Source: Bacillus cereus ATCC 14579
Lineage (GTDB): Bacteria; Bacillota; Bacilli; Bacillales; Bacillaceae_G
Length of the DNA: 64,000 nucleotides
Direction of reading: 5' to 3'
NCBI RefSeq assembly: GCF_000007825.1
Contig: NC_004722.1
Coordinates: forward strand, 574,501-638,500
Notes under the pieces: generated by a model
Database searches by the model: none
Seen by the model: the letters and a program-made list of their open reading frames with translations, nothing else
Told to the model about the DNA's origin: nothing
Shown here: positions 17,110 to 26,189 of the stretch, piece by piece
Layout of the letters: every line of letters begins with the position of its first letter
How positions within the stretch are numbered: position 1 is the stretch's first letter
Position numbers and translations under genes: made by a program

Positions 17110-17862
17110 TTATTAAAAACAGAAGTAATGGCCAAAGAACAAGGGTATCATGAAACAGGCTTGTATTATAATATAGCGCTTGCATATACTCATTTAGATA
17201 TTCATCATCTTGCAATTCATTTTGTAAATATGGCATTAGAAGGATTTCGTAGTGAATATAAGTTTAGAAATATAATTAATTGCCAAATCCTTATTGCGGT
17301 AAGTTATACAGAAAAAGGTCAGTATGAAGAAGCTTTAAAAATGTATGAGAGTATATTGAGAGAGGCCACATCTTTTGCTGATAAGGATGTACTATTAGCT
17401 ATTACTTTAAGTAATATGGGAAGTATCTATTATAAAAAAGGTAAATATCAGCAAGCGAAAAAATATTATTTAGATAGTCTACAACTTCAAAAACAAATAG
17501 ATTTAAACTATTTAGATACAATATACGAAATGGCATTAGTATGCATTAAATTAGAAGAATTGGAAGAGGCAAGGACATTAATTGATAAGGGAATTGATGC
17601 AGCAAAACAGGAAGAGAGATTTAATGCAAAATTATATTTGCTTTTAATGCTTAGATATAAATATTTTGAAGAAGCAAAAGATTATAAAGCATTTTTGGAA
17701 AATGAGGCTATCCCGTTGTATAAATCTGCAGGAAATAAAATAGAATTAAAGAAAGTATACGTTGAACTAGCAGAACATTTTTCCAGTTTATCGAGATTTG
17801 AAGAAAGTAATCGATATTATAGGTTAGTTATTGATTTAATGAATGATAATAAGGAGGAATAA
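17110..17862 (+). pseudogene. nprR: nprR, 3' part (TPR domain), downstream of the IS
   Basis: Codons 174-423 of NprR continue in frame immediately after the insertion (TTA TTA AAA ACA), encoding the tetratricopeptide repeats that bind the NprX-derived peptide (for example YYNIALAYTHL, LSNMGSIYYKKGKYQQAKKYY). The first ATG in this piece is at 17128, but it has no Shine-Dalgarno sequence, so expression as a free TPR fragment is doubtful. No other lesion is visible. An exact excision of 15305-17109 would recreate a complete gene. nprX starts 3 nt after the stop. Confidence 0.93.
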
Positions 17863-17864
17863 AC

Positions 17865-17996
17865 ATGAAAAAGATGGTATTTGGAGTATTGGCGTTTATA
17901 TTGACTCTTACAGTTGCTGGAGGAATACATCAATATAGCAGTAAACCTGATATTGTTGGTCAACAAGCTAAAACTGTTGAACAAGTTAATTTATAA
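17865..17996 (+). CDS. nprX: NprX signalling pro-peptide
   Basis: The 43-residue product has a Lys start, a hydrophobic export segment (about residues 4-20) and a C-terminal part containing SSKPDIVG (residues 25-32). SKPDIVG is the known active NprX peptide, which after secretion, processing and re-import by oligopeptide permease binds NprR. The gene follows GGAGGAATAAAC and starts 3 nt after nprR, the usual arrangement. The signal gene is intact although its receptor gene is interrupted. Confidence 0.95.
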   Translation: MKKMVFGVLAFILTLTVAGGIHQYSSKPDIVGQQAKTVEQVNL

Positions 17997-18002
17997 TCTC
18001 CA

Positions 18003-18028
18003 CCCTTTCCAATCGGAAAGGGTTTTTT
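18003..18028 (+). terminator. Terminator after nprX
   Basis: CCCTTTCC and GGAAAGGG pair around AATC and are followed by six T. Confidence 0.92.
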
Positions 18029-18162
18029 CAATATTTGTTCCTCAAAATTCTACAAAACTTGAGAAAAAAATTATTTGAATTTTTAGTATATTAATAGTGG
18101 AAACATAATGCTAATATAAAACTACTCTTTTTCAAAAAAAATTTTTATTAGGGGGAAGGTTC

Positions 18163-19863
18163 ATGAAAAAGAAAAGTTTAGCGTTAGTGTTAGCGACAGG
18201 AATGGCAGTTACAACATTTGGAGGGACAGGCTCTGCATTTGCGGATTCTAAAAATGTACTCTCTACGAAGAAGTACAATGAGACAGTACAGTCACCTGAG
18301 TTTATTTCTGGTGATCTAACTGGAGCGACTGGTAAGAAAGCGGAATCTGTTGTGTTTGATTACTTAAATGCAGCAAAAGGTGATTACAAGCTAGGGGAAA
18401 AGAGTGCGCAAGATTCTTTCAAAGTGAAACAAGTGAAGAAAGATGCTGTAACTGATTCAACAGTAGTACGTATGCAACAAGTTTACGAAGGAGTGCCTGT
18501 ATGGGGTTCTACTCAAGTGGCTCACGTAAGTAAAGACGGTTCTTTAAAAGTATTGTCTGGAACAGTTGCACCTGATTTAGACAAAAAGGAAAAGTTGAAA
18601 AATAAAAATAAGATTGAAGGCGCAAAAGCAATTGAAATCGCGCAACAAGATTTAGGGGTAACACCGAAATATGAGGTAGAACCAAAAGCGGACTTATATG
18701 TATATCAAAATGGTGAAGAAACAACATATGCATACGTTGTAAATCTAAACTTCTTAGATCCAAGTCCAGGAAACTACTACTATTTCATTGAAGCAGACAG
18801 CGGTAAAGTATTAAATAAATATAATAAATTGGATCATGTAACAAATGAAGATAAATCACCAGTTAAGCAAGAGGCTCCTAAACAGGATGCGAAAGCAGTA
18901 GTAAAACCTGTAACAGGAACAAATAAAGTAGGAACTGGTAAAGGTGTATTAGGAGATACGAAATCACTTAATACAACGTTATCTGGTTCATCTTACTACT
19001 TACAAGATAATACGCGCGGGGCAACAATTTTCACATATGATGCGAAAAATCGTACTACATTACCAGGAACTTTATGGGTAGATGCAGATAATGTTTTCAA
19101 TGCAGCGTATGATGCAGCAGCAGTAGATGCTCATTACTATGCAGGTAGAACATATGATTATTATAAAGCTACATTTAACAGAAACTCTATTAATGATGCA
19201 GGAGCTCCGTTAAAATCGACAGTTCATTACGGAAGTAAGTATAATAATGCATTCTGGAATGGCTCACAAATGGTATACGGAGATGGTGATGGTGTAACAT
19301 TCACTTCATTATCTGGTGGAATTGATGTAATTGGTCACGAATTAACGCATGCTGTTACTGAAAATAGCTCGGACTTAATTTATCAAAATGAATCAGGAGC
19401 GCTAAATGAAGCAATTTCTGATATTTTTGGTACTTTAGTAGAATTCTATGATAACCGTAACCCGGATTGGGAGATTGGTGAAGATATTTATACGCCTGGT
19501 AAAGCAGGAGATGCGCTTCGCTCTATGAGTGATCCAGCGAAATACGGTGATCCAGACCATTATTCTAAGCGTTACACTGGTACTAGTGATAACGGTGGGG
19601 TTCATACAAACAGTGGTATCATTAACAAACAAGCTTATTTATTAGCAAATGGTGGTACGCATTCGGGTGTAACTGTAACGGGCATTGGTAAAGATAAGTT
19701 AGGTGCAATTTATTACCGTGCAAACACACAATATTTCACGCAATCTACTACATTTAGCCAAGCTCGTGCTGGTGCAGTACAAGCTGCAGCTGATTTATAT
19801 GGTGCGACTTCTGCGGAAGTAGCAGCAGTTAAGCAATCATTTAGTGCTGTTGGTATTAACTAA
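18163..19863 (+). CDS. nprA: Extracellular neutral protease (bacillolysin, thermolysin family M4)
   Basis: A secreted zinc metalloprotease made as a preproenzyme of 566 residues. It has a signal peptide (about residues 1-27, ending SAFA), an FTP/PepSY propeptide (to about 245), and a mature M4 domain with the zinc site His392-Glu-x-x-His396 (HELTHAV) and the downstream GALNEAISD glutamate ligand. The C-terminal active-site His region (GGVHTNSGIINK) is intact. RBS AGGGGGAAGG lies before ATG 18163. In B. cereus and B. thuringiensis it is activated by NprR-NprX in early stationary phase, so in this strain expression is expected to be low while nprR is interrupted. Confidence 0.96.
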   Translation: MKKKSLALVLATGMAVTTFGGTGSAFADSKNVLSTKKYNETVQSPEFISGDLTGATGKKAESVVFDYLNAAKGDYKLGEKSAQDSFKVKQVKKDAVTDSTVVRMQQVYEGVPVWGSTQVAHVSKDGSLKVLSGTVAPDLDKKEKLKNKNKIEGAKAIEIAQQDLGVTPKYEVEPKADLYVYQNGEETTYAYVVNLNFLDPSPGNYYYFIEADSGKVLNKYNKLDHVTNEDKSPVKQEAPKQDAKAVVKPVTGTNKVGTGKGVLGDTKSLNTTLSGSSYYLQDNTRGATIFTYDAKNRTTLPGTLWVDADNVFNAAYDAAAVDAHYYAGRTYDYYKATFNRNSINDAGAPLKSTVHYGSKYNNAFWNGSQMVYGDGDGVTFTSLSGGIDVIGHELTHAVTENSSDLIYQNESGALNEAISDIFGTLVEFYDNRNPDWEIGEDIYTPGKAGDALRSMSDPAKYGDPDHYSKRYTGTSDNGGVHTNSGIINKQAYLLANGGTHSGVTVTGIGKDKLGAIYYRANTQYFTQSTTFSQARAGAVQAAADLYGATSAEVAAVKQSFSAVGIN

Positions 19864-19898
19864 GGATTTAAAGGATAGCTATTAATAAAATACCTCAA

Positions 19899-19932
19899 AA
19901 ATAAAGAAGGAGCCTATGCTCCTTCTTTATTT
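19899..19932. terminator. Bidirectional terminator between nprA and the VTT-domain gene
   Basis: A 15-bp perfect stem (AAATAAAGAAGGAGC with GCTCCTTCTTTATTT, loop CTAT) is flanked by A and T runs and serves the two convergent genes. Confidence 0.92.
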
Positions 19933-20475
19933 TTTTCTCCATTTTTTCCACAAATAATATAATCCGATACAACCTGCAATTGTCACAATCCACTTTGCTT
20001 CATTTGTTCCGTTCATGACATGATAGGCAGAATATACTTCGATTAACAATGCCGGTATTTTCCCTATTGTGCTGGCAATACTGAAGGAGAGTAATGACAT
20101 CTTACCTAGAGCCGCAAATAAAGTCACAATACTTGATGGGATGAAAGGTATCAAGCGAAACGATAGAACGAGTAGAAAGGCCTCTCTACCTTCTACATAA
20201 AGAAGACGCTCTACCTTTGGGTATTTATTTACTTTATCGTGAGTGAACTTTTGAAGGCCCATGCGGTAAATATAAAACGAGATAATAGCCCCTAATGCTT
20301 CGCCTGCGATCGAAATAACAGTACCATTTGTTACGCCAAAGAGCTGTATATTAATGGCGGTTAAAAAAATACTAGGGATAAAACCTAAAAGACTAATGAT
20401 GATGTTAATTAAGATACTAAGTGGAATTGCGATTGAATAGTATTCTGTTAAGAAATTTTGAATCGTTTCAGCCAC
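19927..20475 (-). CDS. TVP38/TMEM64 (VTT-domain) membrane protein
   Basis: This 182-residue polytopic membrane protein of the VTT/DedA superfamily has about five hydrophobic segments. The central GEALGAIISFYIYRMG and RLIPFIPSSIVTLFAALGKMS motifs are typical of the TVP38 group. Relatives are linked to lipid scrambling and membrane homeostasis, but no precise function is established for this subgroup. It starts with GTG at 20475 preceded by AGAGGA. It is monocistronic and convergent with nprA. The gene-free stretch 20476-20873 upstream is very AT-rich and I see no clear regulatory element in it. Confidence 0.8.
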   Translation of the reverse strand: MAETIQNFLTEYYSIAIPLSILINIIISLLGFIPSIFLTAINIQLFGVTNGTVISIAGEALGAIISFYIYRMGLQKFTHDKVNKYPKVERLLYVEGREAFLLVLSFRLIPFIPSSIVTLFAALGKMSLLSFSIASTIGKIPALLIEVYSAYHVMNGTNEAKWIVTIAGCIGLYYLWKKWRKK

Positions 20476-20873
20476 TGTTTAAAATCCTCTATCTTTTTTT
20501 GCATTACACCACATTTCGTTTGTATAGGCAAGGGGAAATTTACATAATGTAGAAAAACGTTGATACAAAGGGTGTTTTATACCTTATATGGGTATTGGGT
20601 ATGTAAAAATAGGGGTATTTTAAAATATTTTTAAAAATACTATAAAAACCTTTGTATAAAAGAGTTTTATAGTTATGTTATCGGTGATTTCATCTGGGAA
20701 ATAATCGAAAAATATAGGGGGTATATATTATAAAAGGCAAAAAATAGAGGGTTGATGAAATTGCTGGGGTAAATATGGAAAAATAGATGAAAAAAATGAA
20801 AACTGATAGATTTTTTCGTTGTGAAATTGACTTTTAGTGAAGTTGCGATAATAATCATGGAAGAGGTGATATG

Positions 20874-21392
20874 ATGAAACGAATAAGTAGTCTTTTCTTC
20901 AGTAGTTTATTGGCATTAATGCTGATCTTAAGCGGATGTGCAGGAAAAGAACAAAAAACAGAGAAACAGACAGGGAATCAAGCTACATCGGTAGAAAAAA
21001 TTAGTGATAATATTTTAGATGAAATGGAAGGACCACCTAAAAATGGTCATACGATTGAAAGACATGTAGGCAAGTCAGAAGAGGATTTGAAGAATCGCTT
21101 GAAGACAGATAAAGTGTCAGCCGCAAGTACATACTATGATAAAGAAACAGCGACGAAAGCTGTAAAAGATAGCTTGAAGCAACATGACAAGGAAATTCAA
21201 GATTGGTTAAAAAATTCTAAAGAGGCTCGTCTCGTATTAAATACAACTCATTCATTTCCTGTTGGAAAAACGGTAATAAAGAAAAATATGAGTGTAAAAG
21301 ACAAGTTAGTAAAAACTGTTACTGTTTTAGCAAGAGATAAGTCAGGAGAATTAGGGTTTAAGATTATTACTTCTTATCCATCTGATAAATAA
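20874..21392 (+). CDS. Lipoprotein with C-terminal RNase A-like (CdiA-CT type) toxin domain
   Basis: The 172-residue protein begins with a lipoprotein signal (hydrophobic helix then LSGC, lipidated Cys22), followed by a low-complexity linker. Its last ~115 residues resemble the bacterial RNase A-like toxin domain known from CdiA C-termini. Visible features are GHTIERHVGK with His59 and His64, ASTYYD, the T-A-x-x-A-V-K-D-S helix, and a closing I-T-S-Y-P matching the T-x-Y catalytic pair. It is predicted to be an RNase anchored outside the membrane; an extracellular housekeeping RNase is the alternative. ATG 20874 (RBS AGAGGTGA) is favoured over 20871. A small gene that looks like an immunity gene follows 16 nt later. 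Confidence 0.75.
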   Translation: MKRISSLFFSSLLALMLILSGCAGKEQKTEKQTGNQATSVEKISDNILDEMEGPPKNGHTIERHVGKSEEDLKNRLKTDKVSAASTYYDKETATKAVKDSLKQHDKEIQDWLKNSKEARLVLNTTHSFPVGKTVIKKNMSVKDKLVKTVTVLARDKSGELGFKIITSYPSDK

Positions 21393-21408
21393 GAAGGGGG
21401 AGTACATT

Positions 21409-21681
21409 ATGTATACGACATTACAATACTTTCTTAAATCGTACTGTACGTTAAGTATTCATGAGGATGAAATAGTAAGCGTGATGGAAGAGTTTATTGA
21501 ACAAGAAGACGAAGAAATTGTTTTGAAATTACGTGATGAATTAATAAATATGAAGAAAAAGAACGCGTGGGAAGAGGCGTGTGTATTAGCTGCGAAGCAA
21601 GGAAATCGTATGTGGTCTTTAGAAGAAACGAAAGACCATCTTGAAACTTTTTTACTATTACTGCAAAAGAAAAAGGCGTGA
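21409..21681 (+). CDS. Small acidic protein, probable immunity partner of the RNase A-like lipoprotein
   Basis: The 90-residue protein is acidic in its first half (EQEDEEIV), has no signal peptide and is predicted mainly helical. Its pattern (YFLKSY..., then F-x5-E-E and L-x-x-EL) resembles small contact-dependent inhibition immunity proteins, a resemblance I judge by eye. It starts 16 nt after the lipoprotein stop with AAGGGGG before the ATG and shares its terminator, so the two are surely co-transcribed. A cytoplasmic inhibitor protecting against misdirected toxin is inferred. Confidence 0.6.
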   Translation: MYTTLQYFLKSYCTLSIHEDEIVSVMEEFIEQEDEEIVLKLRDELINMKKKNAWEEACVLAAKQGNRMWSLEETKDHLETFLLLLQKKKA

Positions 21682-21698
21682 TTAAATCACGCCTTTTT
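21669..21698 (+). terminator. Terminator of the RNase-lipoprotein/immunity pair
   Basis: AAAAAGGCGTGAT pairs with ATCACGCCTTTTT, overlapping the stop codon of the small gene. Confidence 0.9.
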
Positions 21699-21723
21699 CT
21701 TTATGCTATTCGGTTGATATTAT

Positions 21724-22986
21724 CTATTCTTTTGGAGTGCTTTTATATACGCTTTTTGAAATTTGTCCATTTGATATTACTTCCCCGTTTTGTGTTACTT
21801 TTTTATACGTAACCGCGGTGATTTTATCACTAGTTCTACTAACTACTTGAGAAGAAACTTCAACATTTTTACCAGTATTTGTACCGAAAATGCGTGTAGT
21901 AATACTACCTCCATTTGAAAATGCTTGAATATAAATATGATTGCCTGTATTATTTTTAAATTTTAAATCTGGACCATAATCTGCTACTGCTGCATCTTGC
22001 CCAAGTGGTAAATAATTTACTGGCATAGAATGATTGCTTCGAGAAACAATGCCTAAATCTGCCCTTAAAGCTGCACTGTATAATGTACTACTGACTTGGC
22101 AAACTCCTCCGCCTGCACTTTGTATTACTTTACCTTGTGAATATACTGCTGCAGATTTATAACCATGTGCAGCATCAGTTACGCCAACGCGACCGTTAAA
22201 ACTAAATGTTTCATCAGGTGCGACAATAACCCCACTTAAAGTATTAGCTGACTTATTTACGTTAAATGATTGATTTCCGTTACGGCCAGCCATTGGAGTA
22301 GAATATTCAGCAATGACTTCTTTAATACCCATTTTCTGTATGTCTTCTGTAGAACGTTCTGGTTTTATGAATGTAACTGGTAATATAACATCTGATTTAC
22401 CAGTAGTAATAGCTTCATTTGTTAAACCGCTTAGTTTCCCTTTATCAATTTTTTCTCCGTTTTGGCTTTGACTAATATTTACTGTTGAGCCTTCAATACT
22501 TAATTCTGCGTTAACAGGATTTTTTAATGTTTCATTATATTTATCTTTTATAAAGGTTTCATAAGCTGTTGCATTTAATTGTGGTGTTAATTTATAGTCA
22601 CGTTTTAATTCACCGTTTTCAGCTTGCTTACGCATTTTGTAACGATTCATTACGTTTCCTTCTTGTTCTTTGAAGATTTTGTCAATAATATCTTTCTCTT
22701 TATAATTTATCCCTAAATCTTTCCATGTGTAAGTTTGTTTATCGTTTTGGAATATGTAGGTAAGGGATTTTTGATCTAACTCAGTTACCTTTTGATTAAT
22801 AATTGCTTGAATATCCTTCTTATTTTTTCCGTCGAGAGAAATACCTTCAAATGTAGTATTTGGTAATGCAGTAGTATCTAATTGATTATTTAATTTGGAT
22901 ACATATTGATATCCCCCAACACCGCCTACACAAAGTAATATGCCCCCAGCAATTGCAGAACCAATCAGTATTTTACTTAGCTTCAT
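21724..22986 (-). CDS. VanW-family cell-wall protein (YoaR-like)
   Basis: The 420-residue protein has an N-terminal membrane anchor (about residues 7-27), a peptidoglycan-binding-4-like region, then a VanW domain. Characteristic stretches are ETFSFNGRVG, GGGVCQVSSTLY and RSNHSMPV, where the VanW Cys lies in GVCQ. The C-terminus has a G5-like beta segment. VanW-domain proteins occur in vancomycin-resistance clusters and widely in Bacillus; their biochemical role is not settled, but a wall function is likely. Start at ATG 22986 with GGGGGG upstream. It is transcribed in the same direction as the LCP gene further upstream, but separated from it by a terminator. Confidence 0.85.
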   Translation of the reverse strand: MKLSKILIGSAIAGGILLCVGGVGGYQYVSKLNNQLDTTALPNTTFEGISLDGKNKKDIQAIINQKVTELDQKSLTYIFQNDKQTYTWKDLGINYKEKDIIDKIFKEQEGNVMNRYKMRKQAENGELKRDYKLTPQLNATAYETFIKDKYNETLKNPVNAELSIEGSTVNISQSQNGEKIDKGKLSGLTNEAITTGKSDVILPVTFIKPERSTEDIQKMGIKEVIAEYSTPMAGRNGNQSFNVNKSANTLSGVIVAPDETFSFNGRVGVTDAAHGYKSAAVYSQGKVIQSAGGGVCQVSSTLYSAALRADLGIVSRSNHSMPVNYLPLGQDAAVADYGPDLKFKNNTGNHIYIQAFSNGGSITTRIFGTNTGKNVEVSSQVVSRTSDKITAVTYKKVTQNGEVISNGQISKSVYKSTPKE

Positions 22987-23185
22987 TTATTTCCCCCCAG
23001 AAATTTATGTATAAATATATGTATTACATTTTTTGTATAAAAATGATGAAAATAACATTATGTACGTACTAGTATACTATTATTTTCACTGTGTGTGTAA
23101 TGTTTTCATAAAAAATGTTACACCGCTGTAATAATTGTCACTTCTTGTCACAATGTGTATGAAAAATATGTTGAAAAATATAATA

Positions 23186-23220
23186 AAAAGGCTGTCTAGA
23201 AAGATCTAGCAGCCTTTTTA
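23186..23220 (-). terminator. Terminator of the LCP gene
   Basis: AAAAAGGCTG and CAGCCTTTTT flank an inner CTAGA/TCTAG pairing; it lies directly after the stop (23221-23223, minus strand). Confidence 0.85.
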
Positions 23221-24237
23221 TTATAATTTTTTATGTTCATTTTTATTCGTAACACCGAGATGTTTTTGAAGGGTAGTTGAAATAGTATCGACGCTTTTTT
23301 CATTTGGAACGTAATAATAAATACCACCTATATATTTATCTGTACCCTCTACTTGCATTTTTTCCATTTTTAAATTTGAATCCATTGAATTTTTTGTAAT
23401 TGTCATCATATCATCAAAAGTTAAATTAGTTTTTAAATCTTTATCGACAGCGTCTAGTAGGCCACCGATTTTATTAATGGAATTAAGAGATAGTGCCTTT
23501 TCAGCAATGGCCTCTAATACAAGCTGTTGACGTTGACCACGCATATAATCACTATCGATATGACGAGTTCTAGCTAGTGCCAGTGCCTCTTCTCCATTTA
23601 AATGTTGACGTCCTTTTTTTAGATGAATGGCATCTGCTTCATCTTTACTATTTTGCTCTGTGAACTCAACTGGAACGTCTACAGTAATACCACCAAGAGA
23701 ATCAACAATTTTAATAAAGGATTTAAAATTGAATTTTACATAGTAGTCAACTGGAACATCTAAAAAGTTCTCTACCGTATCAATTGTGCTGTCTACACCA
23801 CCGAATACGTGCGCATGTGTGATTTTATCGTATTTATCACGTGATTTAATGTAGACGCGTGAGTCACGTGGAATGCTTACAAGTTTAACGGATTTATCGT
23901 TTTTATTAATTGTTGCAAGTAATAACGCATCTGTTCGAGTTGCTTTTCCATAACCTTTTTCCCTAATATCACTTTCATCAACACCCATAATTAGTACGGA
24001 AATATTGTCGGTCATAGGTTTAACAGCTTTTTCACGTTTACTGGACTTATCTCCTCGACCTAGTTCAGCATAAGCGTTATTTAAGACGGACTTTGCTTTA
24101 CTGTATATATGGAAGGAGTAGCCTCCTGCTCCAAGTGCTACAATTAGTAATGGAATAAGAAGGAACCAAAGTAGGCGTTTTTTCTTTGAGCGTCCTTTTT
24201 TGGCTCGCGTATTGTTGTTCGTGTCGGATTTCATCAT
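23221..24237 (-). CDS. LytR-CpsA-Psr (LCP) family cell-wall polymer transferase
   Basis: LCP proteins attach teichoic acids or other anionic glycopolymers to peptidoglycan on the outer face of the membrane. The 338-residue protein has a basic cytoplasmic tail, one membrane helix (about residues 20-42) and the LCP domain, with the conserved VSIPRDSRVYI, KITHAHVFGG and ALARTRHIDSDYMRGQRQQ blocks containing the lipid-phosphate-binding Arg and Asp residues. I start it at the ATG at 24237, which follows AAAGGAG, rather than at an upstream in-frame ATG with no RBS. Teichuronic/LytR versus other paralogue identity is not resolvable here. Confidence 0.92.
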   Translation of the reverse strand: MMKSDTNNNTRAKKGRSKKKRLLWFLLIPLLIVALGAGGYSFHIYSKAKSVLNNAYAELGRGDKSSKREKAVKPMTDNISVLIMGVDESDIREKGYGKATRTDALLLATINKNDKSVKLVSIPRDSRVYIKSRDKYDKITHAHVFGGVDSTIDTVENFLDVPVDYYVKFNFKSFIKIVDSLGGITVDVPVEFTEQNSKDEADAIHLKKGRQHLNGEEALALARTRHIDSDYMRGQRQQLVLEAIAEKALSLNSINKIGGLLDAVDKDLKTNLTFDDMMTITKNSMDSNLKMEKMQVEGTDKYIGGIYYYVPNEKSVDTISTTLQKHLGVTNKNEHKKL

Positions 24238-24423
24238 TTTTTCTCCTTTAAAACTATCAAAGTGTATACATTTAGAAGTGTATTCAAACACATAAAAAAT
24301 ATTTTACGCTAAATAAAAGCGATTGTACATGTATAAAAAATAGATGTTTTGATTATTTATAAGACACCTATTCGTTATTGTATACAAAAGATAGGGATAA
24401 GAAAATGATAAAATTTTACCTAA

Positions 24424-25602
24424 TTACAACATAATGCTTACGATAATTGCAGATAAAATACTAACGAGAGTAGCTCCATATAGTAATTTAAGGCCAAACC
24501 TCGCAACAACGTTTCCTTGTTCTTCGTTTAGTCCTTTTACCGCACCTGAAATAATACCAATGGAAGAAAAATTGGCAAAAGATACAAGGAAAACAGAAAT
24601 AATACCAACTGTACGGGGAGAAAGGCTATTAGAAATTTTACTAAGGTCCATCATTGCGACAAATTCATTCGTTACAAGCTTCGTTGCCATAATGCTGCCA
24701 GCCGCGACAATTTCAGAACTGGGTACACCGATAAGAAATGCGATAGGTGCAAATACATAGCCGATTAATTGTTGGAACGTAATACCGAATATAATGAGGA
24801 ACAGGTCATTAATACAACTAATTAATGCGACGAATCCGATGAGCATAGCGCCGACAACAATGGCTACACGAAAACCATCAAGAATGTATTCTCCAAGCAT
24901 TTCAAAAAAGCTTTGTTTTTCACCTTTGATTTCTAAAATATCTTCGTCATCTTTAACGTCGTAAGGGTTAATGATGAGTATGATAATAAAACCGCTAAAT
25001 AAATTGAGAACGAGTGCAGTTACTACATATTTAGGTTCAATCATTGTCATATAGGCACCTACGATAGACATAGATACGGTTGACATAGCAGAGGCACAAA
25101 GTGTATAAAGACGGTGTTTTGGAATTTGAGCTAATTGTTTTTTCACTGTAATAAAAACTTCTGATTGGCCGACAATGGCAGAGGCGATAGCGTTGTAAGA
25201 TTCTAATTTACCAAGACCATTTATTTTACTAAGAAAGTACCCGATCCAACGAATAAAAAATGGTAGTATTTTGAAATGTTGTAATATACCAATTAAAACA
25301 GAAATAAAGACGATTGGTAATAATACAGTAAGGAAAAATGGCATTTCACCTTTATTTGCAAGACCACCAAATACGAAATTTATTCCATCAGCAGCATACT
25401 CGAGTAGCTTGGTAAACAAACTGGAAATGATTCTAATAAGTATGAGGCCGATTTCTGTATTTAATAGTAAATAGGTTAAAATTAACTGTATAATAAGCAT
25501 GATAAAAATTGGTTTAAATTTAATATGCTTCTTATTATTGCTAGCAATATAAGCGAGCAAGAAAACAACAATTAGTCCGACGAAAAAAGTAATGAATTTC
25601 AT
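24424..25602 (-). CDS. nupC: Concentrative nucleoside transporter (NupC family)
   Basis: This 392-residue CNT-family membrane protein imports nucleosides by coupling to protons or sodium. It has the expected ~10 helices, the GQSEVFITVKKQL motif and the ATKLVTNEFVAMMDL block that form the nucleoside and ion site. The ATG at 25602 has GGGGG 6 nt upstream. Monocistronic, divergent from a VOC-family gene. No purine riboswitch was seen upstream. Confidence 0.93.
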   Translation of the reverse strand: MKFITFFVGLIVVFLLAYIASNNKKHIKFKPIFIMLIIQLILTYLLLNTEIGLILIRIISSLFTKLLEYAADGINFVFGGLANKGEMPFFLTVLLPIVFISVLIGILQHFKILPFFIRWIGYFLSKINGLGKLESYNAIASAIVGQSEVFITVKKQLAQIPKHRLYTLCASAMSTVSMSIVGAYMTMIEPKYVVTALVLNLFSGFIIILIINPYDVKDDEDILEIKGEKQSFFEMLGEYILDGFRVAIVVGAMLIGFVALISCINDLFLIIFGITFQQLIGYVFAPIAFLIGVPSSEIVAAGSIMATKLVTNEFVAMMDLSKISNSLSPRTVGIISVFLVSFANFSSIGIISGAVKGLNEEQGNVVARFGLKLLYGATLVSILSAIIVSIML

Positions 25603-25693
25603 GGTAAGCCCCCTAAAAGAGATATTCTGCTATATATGTTTTTCATTTCAAGGGAGAATATGCATCTTTGGTAAAGAAAGGAATAGAGAGAGC

Positions 25694-26080
25694 ATGAATA
25701 TATGTAGAGTGCATCACGTTGCAATTATTTGTTCGAATTATGAGATGTCAAAGGATTTTTATACTAGGATATTAGGGTTTAAAGAGATAAATGAAGTATA
25801 TAGAAAGGAACGAGATTCTTATAAATTAGATTTATGTGTAGGAGAAGAGTATCAAATCGAATTATTTTCATTTCCAAATCCGCCTGAGCGCAAAAGTTTT
25901 CCAGAAGCAGCCGGTCTTAGACATTTAGCATTTGCTGTTACAAATATAGAAGAAGCTGTGAAGCATTTAAACCAATGTGGTGTTGAGACGGAACCGATCC
26001 GTATTGATGAAATAACGGGGAAGAAATTCGTCTTTTTCCAAGACCCTGATGCTTTACCTTTAGAATTGTATGAGGTTTGA
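25694..26080 (+). CDS. VOC-family (glyoxalase/dioxygenase fold) protein
   Basis: The 128-residue protein is a single vicinal-oxygen-chelate domain beginning CRVHHVAIICSNYEMSKDFYTRILGF. The probable metal ligands are the N-terminal His, GLRHLAF and the C-terminal LPLELYEV glutamate. It resembles the SMU1112c/YaeR-type glyoxalase-like subgroup, whose substrate is unknown. I place the start at 25694, where the homology begins; the RBS (AGAGAGAG) is weak. It is transcribed from the region shared with the nucleoside transporter gene. Confidence 0.8.
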   Translation: MNICRVHHVAIICSNYEMSKDFYTRILGFKEINEVYRKERDSYKLDLCVGEEYQIELFSFPNPPERKSFPEAAGLRHLAFAVTNIEEAVKHLNQCGVETEPIRIDEITGKKFVFFQDPDALPLELYEV

Positions 26081-26147
26081 AAATTGGTGGATTTTATATA
26101 GAGTTGCTGTCCAATAATTGAAGAAACTAAAGTGAAACTTCTTTTTA

Positions 26148-26189
26148 AAAGGAGGTGTAACTTTAGCTAAGAAAGCTAAAGAGCATATG
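26148..26189 (+). promoter_or_regulatory. Hairpin between Shine-Dalgarno and start codon of the CNNM gene
   Basis: A full AAAGGAGGTG (26148-26157) lies 31 nt before the GTG start. The 21-nt stretch 26161-26181 forms a perfect 8-bp stem (CTTTAGCT/AGCTAAAG, loop AAGAA). Folding leaves an effective spacing of about 10 nt, which would make the distant SD functional. Confidence 0.6.
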
